A model generated the notes under the pieces. It was not told the origin of the DNA. It was given only the letters and a program-made list of their open reading frames with translations, and did no database searches. 39,586 nucleotides of DNA from a virus. The translations under genes were made by a program, and so were the position numbers. Location: positions 1-39,586 of IMG/VR virus record IMGVR_UViG_3300045303_000111. One strand, written 5' to 3'. The first letter of the stretch is position 1. Every line of letters starts with the position of its first letter. This document shows positions 24,308 through 31,130 of the stretch, piece after piece.

Positions 24308-24762
24308 GACGGCAGCCCATGCGCGTCGGCATGGCAGTTGGCGCACAGGACGACGAGATCGTCCTCAAGCTCGCGGCCGAGGTTTTCGTAGGTCAGGTGA
24401 TGGACCTCAAGGCGATAGCTGGAACAGCACCGATGGCATTGGCGTCCTGCTCTGAGCAGAGCGCGTTGTCGGGTGATCTTCCAGTGGCGGCTTAGAAGAT
24501 ATTGCGGGTAGGGCAACTGCCGCAGTTCGGCGCTGTCGTCCCAGGTGCGGGCGTATGCCTTGGTTGCCGAGGTGTATGCCAGGCTGGATGGTTCGTCTTC
24601 GGCCCATTGCTGCTGGTGTGCCCAGTCGCCGGCCGTGTAGGCGATGTCACGGCAACCGTCGTCCTCGTCGTCCTGATATTCCCACTCCTCGCGAACCGGG
24701 CTTAGGAACTCCTCCACATCGTCGGATTGGTGTTCCCAATATTGGCGTTGTCGGTTGCTCAT
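24304..24762 (-). CDS. HNH endonuclease
   Basis: 152 aa. Acidic N-terminal 100 residues (WEHQSDDVEEFLSPVREEWE; GDWAHQQQWAEDEPSSLAYT), then a typical HNH domain: CHRCCSSYRLEVHHLTYENL, GRELEDDLVVLCANCHADAH, with CxxC pairs and HH...N...H residues. HNH proteins near terminase genes can assist packaging-site cleavage, but here it is separated from terminase by GcrA and others. It overlaps both neighbours by 4 bases, so it belongs to the operon and was not recently inserted. Confidence 0.85.
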   Translation of the reverse strand: MSNRQRQYWEHQSDDVEEFLSPVREEWEYQDDEDDGCRDIAYTAGDWAHQQQWAEDEPSSLAYTSATKAYARTWDDSAELRQLPYPQYLLSRHWKITRQRALLRAGRQCHRCCSSYRLEVHHLTYENLGRELEDDLVVLCANCHADAHGLPS

Positions 24763-25604
24763 GCTGCCACCTGCCAGCGTTTGGCGGCGCTTTCGGCGAG
24801 GGCGGCACGGGCAGCAAGCACGCCGGCTGCGAGGCGCGGGTCGAGTTTGAGTTCTGCCGGGGGTGGTGGTGGGCCTTGGGTTGCTGCGAGTTGCTGGTCC
24901 ACCGAATTAGCCGGGTATTTGGTGGCCAGCCGCTTAGGGTTTCGTAGCCTCACCGCCCGCAGTGCCGCAGCGTATGCCTGCTGCGCCGCCTCTGGGTCAG
25001 CCTTGGGTTCGTCGGTGGTGAAGGTCGGATCGTAGGCTGGTGGGGCTGGGGGCGGCTCGCTTGCTGGCTGGCTTGCTTCCTTCCCCCCCGAATCTAGATT
25101 CTGCGCCTTGGCTTCGGGCGCGCACGCGCCTCTTTCTAGGTTCTCTTTCTTGGTTAAGTAAGGTTCGTCCCTCTCGTTTGCGGGGGTTTTGGCCCTCATT
25201 TGCGGGGGTTCGGCAGGCGATTTGAGGGGGTCGGCATGGCTGACCACCCCACCGTTTGCGGGGGCACCCCTATCTGATTTGCGGGGGCTGTGGATAACTT
25301 TACCGTTGGGCTTGGCTACCCCCTCATCATTTGCGGGGGCGTGCTCGCGCAGGATATGATATTTTGTAACAATACCAGGGCTTTGATCAAGCCGGATCAA
25401 CTTGCGCTCAACCAGCTTGCGGATCACCGCCGCAATCGTGTTCAGCGCCAGCCCCGTATAGCCGCGGATCGTCTCCTGGCCTGGAAAGCAAAACCGCTCC
25501 CCGTTGGCCTTGTCGGCCAAGTAAATCAGCACCAGCCGCTCGGCCGGCGACAACCCCAGCGCACGCCCACGCTCAAGCGCCCACGCAAATGATGGAATGC
25601 TCAT
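24759..25604 (-). CDS. Winged-helix replication-initiator-like protein carrying iterons in its gene
   Basis: 281 aa. Residues 1-90 are a helix-turn-helix/winged-helix domain of the phage O/HTH_36 type: LGLSPAERLVLIYLADKANG, FPGQETIRGYTGLALNTIAA, VIRKLVERKLIRLDQS. A Pro/Ala/Asn linker (about 90-160) contains repeated PAN/PPQ/PRK tripeptides produced by a DNA repeat that occurs in all three frames. The C-terminal third is helical, ending LAAGVLAARAALAESAAKRW. Like lambda O it probably binds iterons inside its own gene and recruits host helicase; the phage has no helicase or polymerase of its own. Confidence 0.75.
   Translation of the reverse strand: MSIPSFAWALERGRALGLSPAERLVLIYLADKANGERFCFPGQETIRGYTGLALNTIAAVIRKLVERKLIRLDQSPGIVTKYHILREHAPANDEGVAKPNGKVIHSPRKSDRGAPANGGVVSHADPLKSPAEPPQMRAKTPANERDEPYLTKKENLERGACAPEAKAQNLDSGGKEASQPASEPPPAPPAYDPTFTTDEPKADPEAAQQAYAAALRAVRLRNPKRLATKYPANSVDQQLAATQGPPPPPAELKLDPRLAAGVLAARAALAESAAKRWQVAA
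25177..25339 (+). other. Predicted replication origin: six TTTGCGGGGG iterons
   Basis: TTTGCGGGGG at 25177, 25199, 25255, 25278 and 25330, with a variant TTTGAGGGGG at 25221; start-to-start spacing 22, 22, 34, 23 and 52 bases. The first three and the pair at 25255/25278 keep about two helical turns. On the coding strand the repeat encodes P-A-N, P-P-Q and P-R-K in different frames, so the DNA and not the protein is conserved. A perfect DnaA box (25289-25297) lies against the fifth copy and an AT-rich stretch (25350-25378) follows. The layout parallels ori inside lambda O. Confidence 0.7.
25289..25297 (-). promoter_or_regulatory. Perfect DnaA box within the iteron cluster
   Basis: TGTGGATAA on the plus strand (TTATCCACA on the minus) starts one base after iteron five. 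Together with the iterons it suggests that host DnaA and the phage initiator act together. Confidence 0.65.
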
Positions 25605-26527
25605 GACAGCACCTCCGCGAACAGTGGTGCGTCGGCAACCACGCGGTCCCGTGCCATGCCGCCATACTCCGCGTTGATCTCGATCAGCACCGCGTTACGC
25701 CCCAGCCGATCCGCTACCAGCCCCGTCGTCCCCGCGCCACCGAACGGATCGAGCACCGTCCCGCCTGCCGGGCATCCCGCCTTGATGCAGCGTTCCGCAA
25801 GGTCGGGCGGCATGGTTGCGAAGTGGCTGCCGGGGAATGGCGCGGTCGCGATGTTCCAGACATTGCGCGCGTTGCGGGTTTCGCTGCCGGTGAACACGAA
25901 CCCAACGCTGTGCTGCTGGCGGTCTTCCCACGACGATCCGCCGAACCTGTCCGCCCGCACCCGGTCGGGCTGTTCCGCAGGCTCGCGCACCGCCTCTGCG
26001 TCATAGAAATACCGGGGAGATTTGGTCAGCAGAAAGACGTGTTCGTGTGCGCTGGTGGGCCGATCGGTGACGCTCTCAGGCATCGGGTTGGGCTTGGCCC
26101 AGATGATATCTGATCGCAGATACCAGCCGTCCGCGCGCAACGCGAAGGCGACCATCCACGGAATGCCGATCAGGTCTTTGTCCTTGAGATCCCCGCCCAT
26201 GCGCGGCGGCCGGTTTGCCCGCTTGCCGTCCGCCAGGGAGCCGGTGCCGATGACGTTGCGCCGATTGCACGGCCAGTTGCTGGCATACGTATCGCCCAGG
26301 TTGAGCCACAGCGTCCCGTCGTCCCGCAGCGCCCTGCGGACCTCGCGGAACACCGCCACCATCTCGGCGACATACTCGGCGGGCGTCGATTCGAGGCCGA
26401 TCTGCCCGGCCTCGCCATAGTCCCGCAGGCCGAAATACGGCGGCGAGGTCACCACGCAATGAATGCTGTTTTCCGCCAATGTCGGCAGAATTGCACGGCA
26501 GTCGCCGTGGATCACACGTATGGTCAT
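25601..26527 (-). CDS. DNA methyltransferase (beta-type N4C/N6A), smaller paralogue
   Basis: 308 aa from the ATG at 26527, with GAGGGG 7 bases upstream; a GTG two codons earlier is less likely because the ATG overlaps the previous stop. Motif IV TSPPYFG (residues 28-34) precedes the SAM motif DPFGGAGTTG (about 260). Shares long blocks with 21669-23042 but lacks its Cys-rich insertions. Target base and site cannot be read; TSPPY fits adenine N6 or cytosine N4. Placed upstream of the initiator gene, it could methylate the iteron region or protect the phage from host restriction. Confidence 0.87.
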   Translation of the reverse strand: MTIRVIHGDCRAILPTLAENSIHCVVTSPPYFGLRDYGEAGQIGLESTPAEYVAEMVAVFREVRRALRDDGTLWLNLGDTYASNWPCNRRNVIGTGSLADGKRANRPPRMGGDLKDKDLIGIPWMVAFALRADGWYLRSDIIWAKPNPMPESVTDRPTSAHEHVFLLTKSPRYFYDAEAVREPAEQPDRVRADRFGGSSWEDRQQHSVGFVFTGSETRNARNVWNIATAPFPGSHFATMPPDLAERCIKAGCPAGGTVLDPFGGAGTTGLVADRLGRNAVLIEINAEYGGMARDRVVADAPLFAEVLS

Positions 26528-26709
26528 AGGCACACCCCTCTTGCTTCGGCCGAGGGCATGTGCAAAATGGGGACAGCGACTTCGCCCATTTGCTGCACAG
26601 CCCGCAGCCGATTGGTTTCCTGTTCAGCACCCTCCGCGCTTCCAACGCGGGGGGTGTTCTCGTTGCGGGTGGTATATTGCGGCACGAATCCGCGTCCGTC
26701 CACGCTCAT
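26524..26709 (-). CDS. 61-residue polar protein, unknown
   Basis: MSVDGRGFVPQYTTRNENTP, then AEGAEQETNRLRAVQQMGEV and VAVPILHMPSAEARGVCL. Its ATG overlaps the previous stop and its TGA overlaps the methyltransferase ATG (both ATGA), which is the main support. Soluble, no recognised domain. Confidence 0.6.
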   Translation of the reverse strand: MSVDGRGFVPQYTTRNENTPRVGSAEGAEQETNRLRAVQQMGEVAVPILHMPSAEARGVCL

Positions 26710-26969
26710 TGCAGCATTCCCCCTGGCACCTCGCCGGTGCGCGCCATCCCCATCACCAGTTCGCAGATCTTCGCCGCCACCGCCGTGCGGTAGCCCTCGT
26801 CCTCATGGCTCGCGATCGTGCAGCCGAGCAGAAACCCCACCGCGCTAACCGTCTGGAGCCAGCCGCAATCCGCCGTCATGATCACCTCGCCCAGCCGCTC
26901 ATGGAACGCACTGCCCCGGTTCCACTCGGCGGGATACTCCAGCTCATCCATGCGAACGCGGGTCTTCAT
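26706..26969 (-). CDS. 87-residue protein, unknown
   Basis: MKTRVRMDELEYPAEWNRGS, then GEVIMTADCGWLQTVSAVGF and EGYRTAVAAKICELVMGMAR. Start and stop both overlap neighbours (ATGA). Mostly helical with two buried-looking segments; no signal peptide. No family recognised. Confidence 0.65.
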   Translation of the reverse strand: MKTRVRMDELEYPAEWNRGSAFHERLGEVIMTADCGWLQTVSAVGFLLGCTIASHEDEGYRTAVAAKICELVMGMARTGEVPGGMLQ

Positions 26970-27325
26970 TCGTCCGGCTCCACGTCAATCCCGCAGCGCC
27001 GCAGCGCGGGCACGCACGCCGCACGGATGCGGCCATTGGGGCCGCCCGGCCCATAGTTCTTGATGTATCGAACCAGCCGCTCGAAATGCGCCGCCGAGAG
27101 CGGGCAGTGCAGCGTCCGCGGGTGGGTGAGGTCGATCAGGATGTTCTCGAAACTCGGATAGCCGCCCAGCTGCCCGCCAGGCCCCGGCGTGTTGCGCTTG
27201 AGCGTGCGGAACTCGTCGCGGGTGAACGCCAGCACGATCCCTGGCGGCATCGGGTTCCCCTGCCGGTTCGGCCGCCGGGATGGGTTGCCAGGCATTGGGA
27301 ACAGGCTCGGTTGTTCGGGCGTCAT
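26966..27325 (-). CDS. 119-residue protein, unknown
   Basis: Starts MTPEQPSLFPMPGNPSRRPN, with an ATG overlapping the VRR-NUC stop. A Pro/Arg-rich opening is followed by a compact domain (MPPGIVLAFTRDEFRTLKRN; LIDLTHPRTLHCPLSAAHFE; LVRYIKNYGPGGPNGRIRAA; CVPALRRCGIDVEPDE). The basic centre suggests nucleic-acid contact, but no family is recognised. It lies directly downstream of a nuclease in the early minus-strand operon. Confidence 0.6.
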   Translation of the reverse strand: MTPEQPSLFPMPGNPSRRPNRQGNPMPPGIVLAFTRDEFRTLKRNTPGPGGQLGGYPSFENILIDLTHPRTLHCPLSAAHFERLVRYIKNYGPGGPNGRIRAACVPALRRCGIDVEPDE

Positions 27326-27795
27326 GACGCAGCCGCCTGGGCATGCTGGGCGATCGCCGGCATATGCACCCGCCCGGCGCGCGGAATGTGCCAGGCATCG
27401 ACCAGCCGCAGCACGTCCCATTCGCTGCATGCGATGCCGCAGTGGCCCCCGCCAGCCAATATCGCCGACATCACCGCCTGCTGCGGCGCACGCACCAGAC
27501 CATCGGTGGCCTTCAATTCAATGAAGTAGCCGCGCCCCCGCCACAGGATGAACAGGTCCGGGATGCCGGCAATTATGCCGCGCCCGAGCCGTATGCCGGG
27601 GATCTCGCCGCCGTAATTGGCATGATCCACGCACCACCACACCACGCCCCAACTGCTCACCTTCCCGGCCGGCGCCAGCTCCAGCCGCAGCGTGCCAACC
27701 ACCCGCGTCTGCATCGGGTGCTCGCGCTCGGGCTTCATGTCCGTCAGCCGCAAGTTGCGCGGCCGCCCACGCCCGCCCTTGAGTGCGAGGCTCAT
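27322..27795 (-). CDS. VRR-NUC domain nuclease
   Basis: 157 aa. Residues about 70-145 form the VRR-NUC PD-(D/E)xK core: GIIAGIPDLFILWRGRGYFI, ELKATDGLVRAPQQAVMSAI, then CGIACSEWDVLRLVDAW; likely catalytic Asp80, Glu93 and Lys95. N-terminal Arg/Lys-rich extension of about 30 residues. Phage VRR-NUC proteins are usually encoded with replication or recombination genes and are thought to cut branched or single-strand structures. It overlaps both neighbours (ATGA). Confidence 0.85.
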   Translation of the reverse strand: MSLALKGGRGRPRNLRLTDMKPEREHPMQTRVVGTLRLELAPAGKVSSWGVVWWCVDHANYGGEIPGIRLGRGIIAGIPDLFILWRGRGYFIELKATDGLVRAPQQAVMSAILAGGGHCGIACSEWDVLRLVDAWHIPRAGRVHMPAIAQHAQAAAS

Positions 27796-28313
27796 GTGAT
27801 CGGCTCGGTGCTGAGTAATGCGGCCAGCGTCGTGCCGAAGAACGGCGCCAACCGCAGCAACAGGTCACGCCCCGGAAGGTCGTGCCCACCTTCAATCGAG
27901 GCCAATGTGGAACGCGCAATGCCAAGGGCGGACGCAACCTCGTCCTGCGTCATCCGCGCCATGCGCCGGGCTTGTCGCAACCGCCAGCCAAGCAGGCCGG
28001 TAGCGTCGCCTTCGGAAATGATGGGCGGCGGCTCGGGCAGAATAGGAGCTGTCTCTTGAACAGCGATGATCTCAACCAACCCGACATCGCCAAGCATCTG
28101 CTTGGTGAAGCCGAACCATTCGCCATGCAGTCGGCTGTCCGCAAACCGCTCATGAAGCACCGCTTCATCAGCCTCGCCACCCTCAAACAGCCGCAGGATT
28201 TGCAGCCGCTCATGGTTGTCGGCCTGCATCTTCACCAGCCGAAAGGTGACTTCCTCGGAATAACCGATCTTGACCGGGCCATGCTGGCCGGCGCGGATCA
28301 TGTAAACCGGCAT
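27792..28313 (-). CDS. GIY-YIG (T5orf172-like) and HTH fusion protein
   Basis: 173 aa from the ATG at 28313 (AAGGGG 7 bases upstream); an in-frame ATG at 28337 is unsupported. N-terminal about 95 residues: MPVYMIRAGQHGPVKIGYSE, then ILRLFEGGEADEAVLHERFA and GEWFGF, the T5orf172/GIY-YIG-like nuclease layout with a late Glu. C-terminal half is an Xre-type HTH: RLRQARRMARMTQDEVASAL, GIARSTLASIEGGHDL. A nuclease domain tied to a DNA-binding repressor-type HTH could be a sequence-directed nuclease or an autoregulated protein. I did not see a promoter clearly; a TTGTTC...CTAAAT pair lies 28314-28484. Confidence 0.75.
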   Translation of the reverse strand: MPVYMIRAGQHGPVKIGYSEEVTFRLVKMQADNHERLQILRLFEGGEADEAVLHERFADSRLHGEWFGFTKQMLGDVGLVEIIAVQETAPILPEPPPIISEGDATGLLGWRLRQARRMARMTQDEVASALGIARSTLASIEGGHDLPGRDLLLRLAPFFGTTLAALLSTEPIT

Positions 28314-28484
28314 CACACAGCCCCTTGCGGTCGGCACGGCGTTATTTCCGCGTTACATTGCCGACGGATCCTCTTACGTTTGTCACTTGCACGGCGCGGC
28401 TCTGGTGGCCTATTGCCATATTTAGACAATGTGGCTAGCGGGGAACAACTGGCGCGACATGAGACTTTCGTCTGGTTTGACCGC
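28314..28484. other. Gene-free spacer with weak minus-strand promoter
   Basis: 171 bp between the HTH gene and the GIY-YIG fusion gene. On the minus strand TTGTTC (-35-like) is followed 17 bases later by CTAAAT, a weak match. No hairpin terminator or coding frame with a plausible ribosome site was found. Confidence 0.25.
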
Positions 28485-28766
28485 TCATCCATGCGCGCGC
28501 CCCCGGTCCTGTTCCCCCGTAGCCACCGTCTTGGCACCGCGTGGTCGTCGCTTGCGCGCTACCGGCGGGGCCTCCGGACGCCGTGTAAAGCTAGACGCCC
28601 GCACTTTCCCCTTGGTCACCCGCTCGATCGTCGCTACCGCGATGGCATCCGGCACCCGCTGGCCGACTTCCCATTTCTGCACGGTCGTGAAGTGCAGCCC
28701 CCCCAGCAGCAAAGCCATTTGCTCCAGGGTCAGCCCCGCCCGTTTGCGGTATTCCCGAAGGGTCAT
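28485..28766 (-). CDS. Xre-type HTH regulator, leaderless
   Basis: 93 aa. MTLREYRKRAGLTLEQMALL, LGGLHFTTVQKWEVGQRVPD forms the HTH; the C-terminal half is basic and Pro/Arg-rich with no extra domain, as in Cro-type proteins. It is a paralogue of the interrupted gene at 28880-29236 (shared TLEQ and HFTTxQKWExG). Promoter -35 TTGACC (28801-28796) and -10 TAGCAT (28777-28772) put transcription start at or next to the ATG, so the mRNA would be leaderless. The 17-bp operator 28775-28791 sits in its promoter spacer, implying autoregulation or repression by the divergent protein. Confidence 0.75.
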   Translation of the reverse strand: MTLREYRKRAGLTLEQMALLLGGLHFTTVQKWEVGQRVPDAIAVATIERVTKGKVRASSFTRRPEAPPVARKRRPRGAKTVATGEQDRGRAHG

Positions 28767-28771
28767 CCTCT

Positions 28772-28801
28772 ATGCTAGACGCTGAAGCTAAAGAAGGTCA
28801 A
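28772..28801 (-). promoter_or_regulatory. Minus-strand HTH promoter with embedded operator
   Basis: -35 TTGACC (28801-28796), spacer 18, -10 TAGCAT (28777-28772). The operator CTAGACGCTGAAGCTAA (28775-28791) occupies the spacer and part of the -10. The ATG of the HTH gene lies about 6 bases after the -10. Confidence 0.6.
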
Positions 28802-28826
28802 TCGCGACCGCGTTACCGGCGCCGCC

Positions 28827-28849
28827 GTCTAGATGACTCGTCGTTAGAC
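28827..28849. promoter_or_regulatory. GTCTA...TAGAC inverted repeat in the divergent HTH interval
   Basis: GTCTAG at 28827 and TTAGAC at 28844 form a palindrome with an 11-base centre. The TAGAC half resembles the other operator's end. It may be the second operator in front of the plus-strand HTH gene. Confidence 0.4.
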
Positions 28850-28879
28850 CGTGCCCCCTTTCGGGGTCAGCCTCTCGCC

Positions 28880-29236
28880 ATGTCTGTCTATCTGAAGAAA
28901 TGACGCACGGTTCTTGGCTTTACCTTGGAGCAGGTCGCTGCCAAAATCGGCCGGCACTTCACGACTATTCAGAAGTGGGAAACGGGGGCGAATGCCGTTG
29001 GCATGCGCGAACTCGAAATGTTAGGCGCCGTCTACGGCGTGCCCGCTATCGCCCTGACGCTCGATCCGGTCAACCGCAAGATCGCCGAGCAGATGATACG
29101 CGCCCATCGCGTCATCAGCCAATCCGAGGACCAGCCTGTCGATGAGTGGCTACGCTTCGGCGAGACCATGCTGACGCGCAAGCCAATCGGCGACGCGCTG
29201 CCGCCGCGCAAGCCCCAGACCCGGCAGAAAGATTAG
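28880..29236 (+). pseudogene. CI-like HTH regulator interrupted by an in-frame TGA
   Basis: ATG at 28880 reads MSVYLKK, then TGA (28901-28903), then RTVLGFTLEQVAAKIGRHFT, TIQKWETGANAVGM in the same frame through to TAG at 29236. The stop lies at the point where an HTH protein would normally have a Leu or Trp in helix 1. From a TTG at 28925 the remaining 103 residues are open, losing part of the first helix. Alignment to the paralogue 28485-28766 shows the frame is otherwise intact. It may be a nonsense mutant, an assembly error, a suppressed stop or a real TTG start. A phage without a working repressor would be lytic; I cannot decide between these. Confidence 0.65.
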
Positions 29237-29242
29237 CCGGAG

Positions 29243-29260
29243 CGGCAAAATAATTTGCCG
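29243..29260. promoter_or_regulatory. Perfect hairpin after the HTH gene
   Basis: CGGCAAA / TTTGCCG with ATAA loop, seven bases after the TAG. No T-run follows, so it is a weak terminator at best; the same sequence is nearly a full palindrome and could be bound by protein. Lies between HTH gene and early promoter. Confidence 0.4.
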
Positions 29261-29277
29261 GAATAGCTAAATCAGGC

Positions 29278-29306
29278 TTGCGCTTATTAGATTCAGCGTC
29301 TAAATC
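29278..29306 (+). promoter_or_regulatory. Early-operon promoter with second copy of the operator
   Basis: TTGCGC (29278-29283), spacer 17, TAAATC (29301-29306). The -10 is weak. The operator, reverse-oriented in plus-strand notation as TTAGATTCAGCGTCTAA (29287-29303), is 15 of 17 identical to 28775-28791 in the same position relative to its promoter. It would be the control point of the early operon 29354-32149. Confidence 0.5.
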
Positions 29307-29353
29307 TCCTGCACGCACACAGCGCCACAGCGCGCTAGCAGGAGATACCGACC

Positions 29354-29584
29354 GTGAACACCCAAGACGCCGCCGCCATCGACAGCCTCCGCGCCGCCCT
29401 CAAGGCCGCCATCGCCGCCATGGAGCCCGCTTACAAGCTCTGCGAGGACGCCCGCATCGAAAGCCTCATCGTCGCCCTCACCGACCACCTGGAGGAGGGC
29501 CTTGGCGACCTCGAAAGCATCGCCGAACAGATCCACGATGACGCCCCCCTGCGCCCCTGGTTCCGCCGCTACGAGGCGGCGTGA
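29354..29584 (+). CDS. 76-residue helical protein, unknown
   Basis: GTG start with AGGAG 8 bases before. MNTQDAAAIDSLRAALKAAI, then AAMEPAYKLCEDARIESLIV, then DHLEEGLGDLESIAEQIHDD: almost all helix, acidic. First gene of the early plus-strand operon. No domain recognised. Confidence 0.65.
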   Translation: MNTQDAAAIDSLRAALKAAIAAMEPAYKLCEDARIESLIVALTDHLEEGLGDLESIAEQIHDDAPLRPWFRRYEAA

Positions 29585-29587
29585 GCC

Positions 29588-29785
29588 ATGCAACACACCA
29601 TCCACCATGAGGACGGCGACAGCACCACGCTGGTCGCCCCGCCCGCCGAGTGGGACGCCATCGCCGCATACGCCCTGCGCTGCGCCGCCGCTGTCGCCCA
29701 TGAGAACATGCCCGATGCACGCTGGGCGCTTCAGGTGCTCACCCGCTACGGCCACCTCGTCCCGCATCCGGCAGACGCCCCATGA
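29588..29785 (+). CDS. 65-residue protein, unknown
   Basis: MQHTIHHEDGDSTTLVAPPA then EWDAIAAYALRCAAAVAHEN and ARWALQVLTRYGHLV. Three bases after the previous stop; ends overlapping the next ATG (ATGA). Probably soluble and helical. Not recognised. Confidence 0.6.
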   Translation: MQHTIHHEDGDSTTLVAPPAEWDAIAAYALRCAAAVAHENMPDARWALQVLTRYGHLVPHPADAP

Positions 29786-30255
29786 GCCACGGCGCATCCG
29801 CCCGCGATGCCATCCGCCTCGCCCTCACCGAAAGCTATAAGCCCGTTCACCGCGCGGGCCGCGACTACGCCGCCGTCTATCAGCTCGCCATCTCCAGCAC
29901 CGACTTGGTGGAAGCCATCGGCCACGCCGTCCATCTGGTCGCCGCCGCCGGACATCTCCGCGATGTCGCAACCGAGGCCGAGAAGGAAGCCCGCCGCGAG
30001 CTGGCAAAGGTCATGGAGGAGACCGGCTGCCACCATGTCGCCGCCGGGACGCTCGCCGCCTACCTCTCCAAGCGCCCGCAATACGTGAAGATCGACCCGG
30101 ATAAAACGCTCCCGGCCGAATACCTCCACCACCCGCCACCGATCCCCGACAAGAAGGCGATCAAGAAAGCCATAGAAGCCGGCGAGATCATCCCCGGCGC
30201 ATCCCTCGTTCAACCCAATGATCAGCAACTATCTATTAGGAGCACCGCCCGATGA
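29782..30255 (+). CDS. Gp157-like protein
   Basis: 157 aa. The middle is helical (AGHLRDVATEAEKEARRELA; KVMEETGCHHV). The end KKAIKKAIEAGEIIPGASLV, followed by a Q-Q-L-S-I-R-like tail, matches the C-terminus of the Siphovirus Gp157 family (KKAIKxAIKxGExxPGAxL...LxIR). The function of Gp157 is uncertain; it is encoded next to single-strand annealing and SSB proteins. Here it overlaps the ERF gene (ATGA), consistent with a recombination module. Confidence 0.65.
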   Translation: MSHGASARDAIRLALTESYKPVHRAGRDYAAVYQLAISSTDLVEAIGHAVHLVAAAGHLRDVATEAEKEARRELAKVMEETGCHHVAAGTLAAYLSKRPQYVKIDPDKTLPAEYLHHPPPIPDKKAIKKAIEAGEIIPGASLVQPNDQQLSIRSTAR

Positions 30256-31130
30256 GCGCCGTGACAACAGTCGAGAATAACAACGGCGCCCTGATGTCTT
30301 TCATCGAGCGTGCCAGCCGTGACGAGACGTTCGACGTGGCGAAATTCGGCGAGCTGCTGAAACTCCAACGCGACATCGAGCACGACCGCGCCAAGCGCGA
30401 TTTCAATATCGCGATGAGCGAGGCGCAGCGCGAAATGCAGCCGGTGGTGCGCGATGAGGAGAACCCCCATCTACGCAACAAATACGCCAAGCTGGAGACG
30501 ATCGATAACGCCATCCGTCCGATCTACACGCACCACGGTTTCAGCGTCCGGTATGGCTCGGCTCCGGCGCCAGCCGAGGGCCTGATCCGGATAACCTGCA
30601 CGGTCGCGCACTCGGCCGGGTATTTCGAGGAGCTTTACCTGGACGCCCCGACCGGCAACGCAGGCAGCCAGGGCGGGCGTAGCGCCACCACCCCAGTGCA
30701 AGCCGTAGGCTCGGCCATAACCTACCTGCGCCGCTATCTCTTGAGCATGGCATTTAACGTCGTTCTGGCGAACGAGGATGACGACGGCGAGGCCGTGCGC
30801 CGCACCCCGGCCGCCGCGACCGGTATGGCCCGCATGAAGAAGCTGGCGCCGACCTACGATGAGCGCGAGCCGGTAGTAAAGTCCCCGCCCGCCAAGACGG
30901 ACGAGAAGTGGCACGACTACCTCGGCAAGCTGCGCCTGGCCTGCGCCACCACCACAAGCCGCGCGGAGGTCGAAGTAATCGGCAGCAGGCCAAGCGTGGC
31001 CGACGCCGCCGAGAACGGCCCCGAGTGGGTGCAGGATGAGGTGCGCGATATCCTCGCCGATGCGTATGCGAAGTGGGACCAGTCCACATCGGATTGGCCA
31101 GGTCCGGACCCGGAAAAGGCCACGGCATGA
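30252..31130 (+). CDS. ERF-family single-strand annealing protein
   Basis: 292 aa. N-terminal two thirds fit the ERF family: FDVAKFGELLKLQRDIEHDR, FNIAMSEAQREMQPVVRDEE, YAKLETIDNAIRPIYTHHGF, and AVGSAITYLRRYLLSMAFNV. ERF proteins bind ssDNA as rings and anneal complementary strands, used in phage recombination and genome circularisation. C-terminal tail is polar and may bind partners. No matching exonuclease is adjacent; the VRR-NUC protein on the other strand is the nearest nuclease. Confidence 0.87.
   Translation: MSAVTTVENNNGALMSFIERASRDETFDVAKFGELLKLQRDIEHDRAKRDFNIAMSEAQREMQPVVRDEENPHLRNKYAKLETIDNAIRPIYTHHGFSVRYGSAPAPAEGLIRITCTVAHSAGYFEELYLDAPTGNAGSQGGRSATTPVQAVGSAITYLRRYLLSMAFNVVLANEDDDGEAVRRTPAAATGMARMKKLAPTYDEREPVVKSPPAKTDEKWHDYLGKLRLACATTTSRAEVEVIGSRPSVADAAENGPEWVQDEVRDILADAYAKWDQSTSDWPGPDPEKATA

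Noticed and set aside
28900-29145. 81-residue plus-strand frame starting MTHGSWLYLGAG
   Set aside because: It is the +1 shadow of the interrupted HTH gene; composition is Arg-rich without a domain.
29243-29260. Hairpin taken as an intrinsic terminator for the HTH gene
   Set aside because: There is no T-run after the stem; kept only as a hairpin of unknown use.
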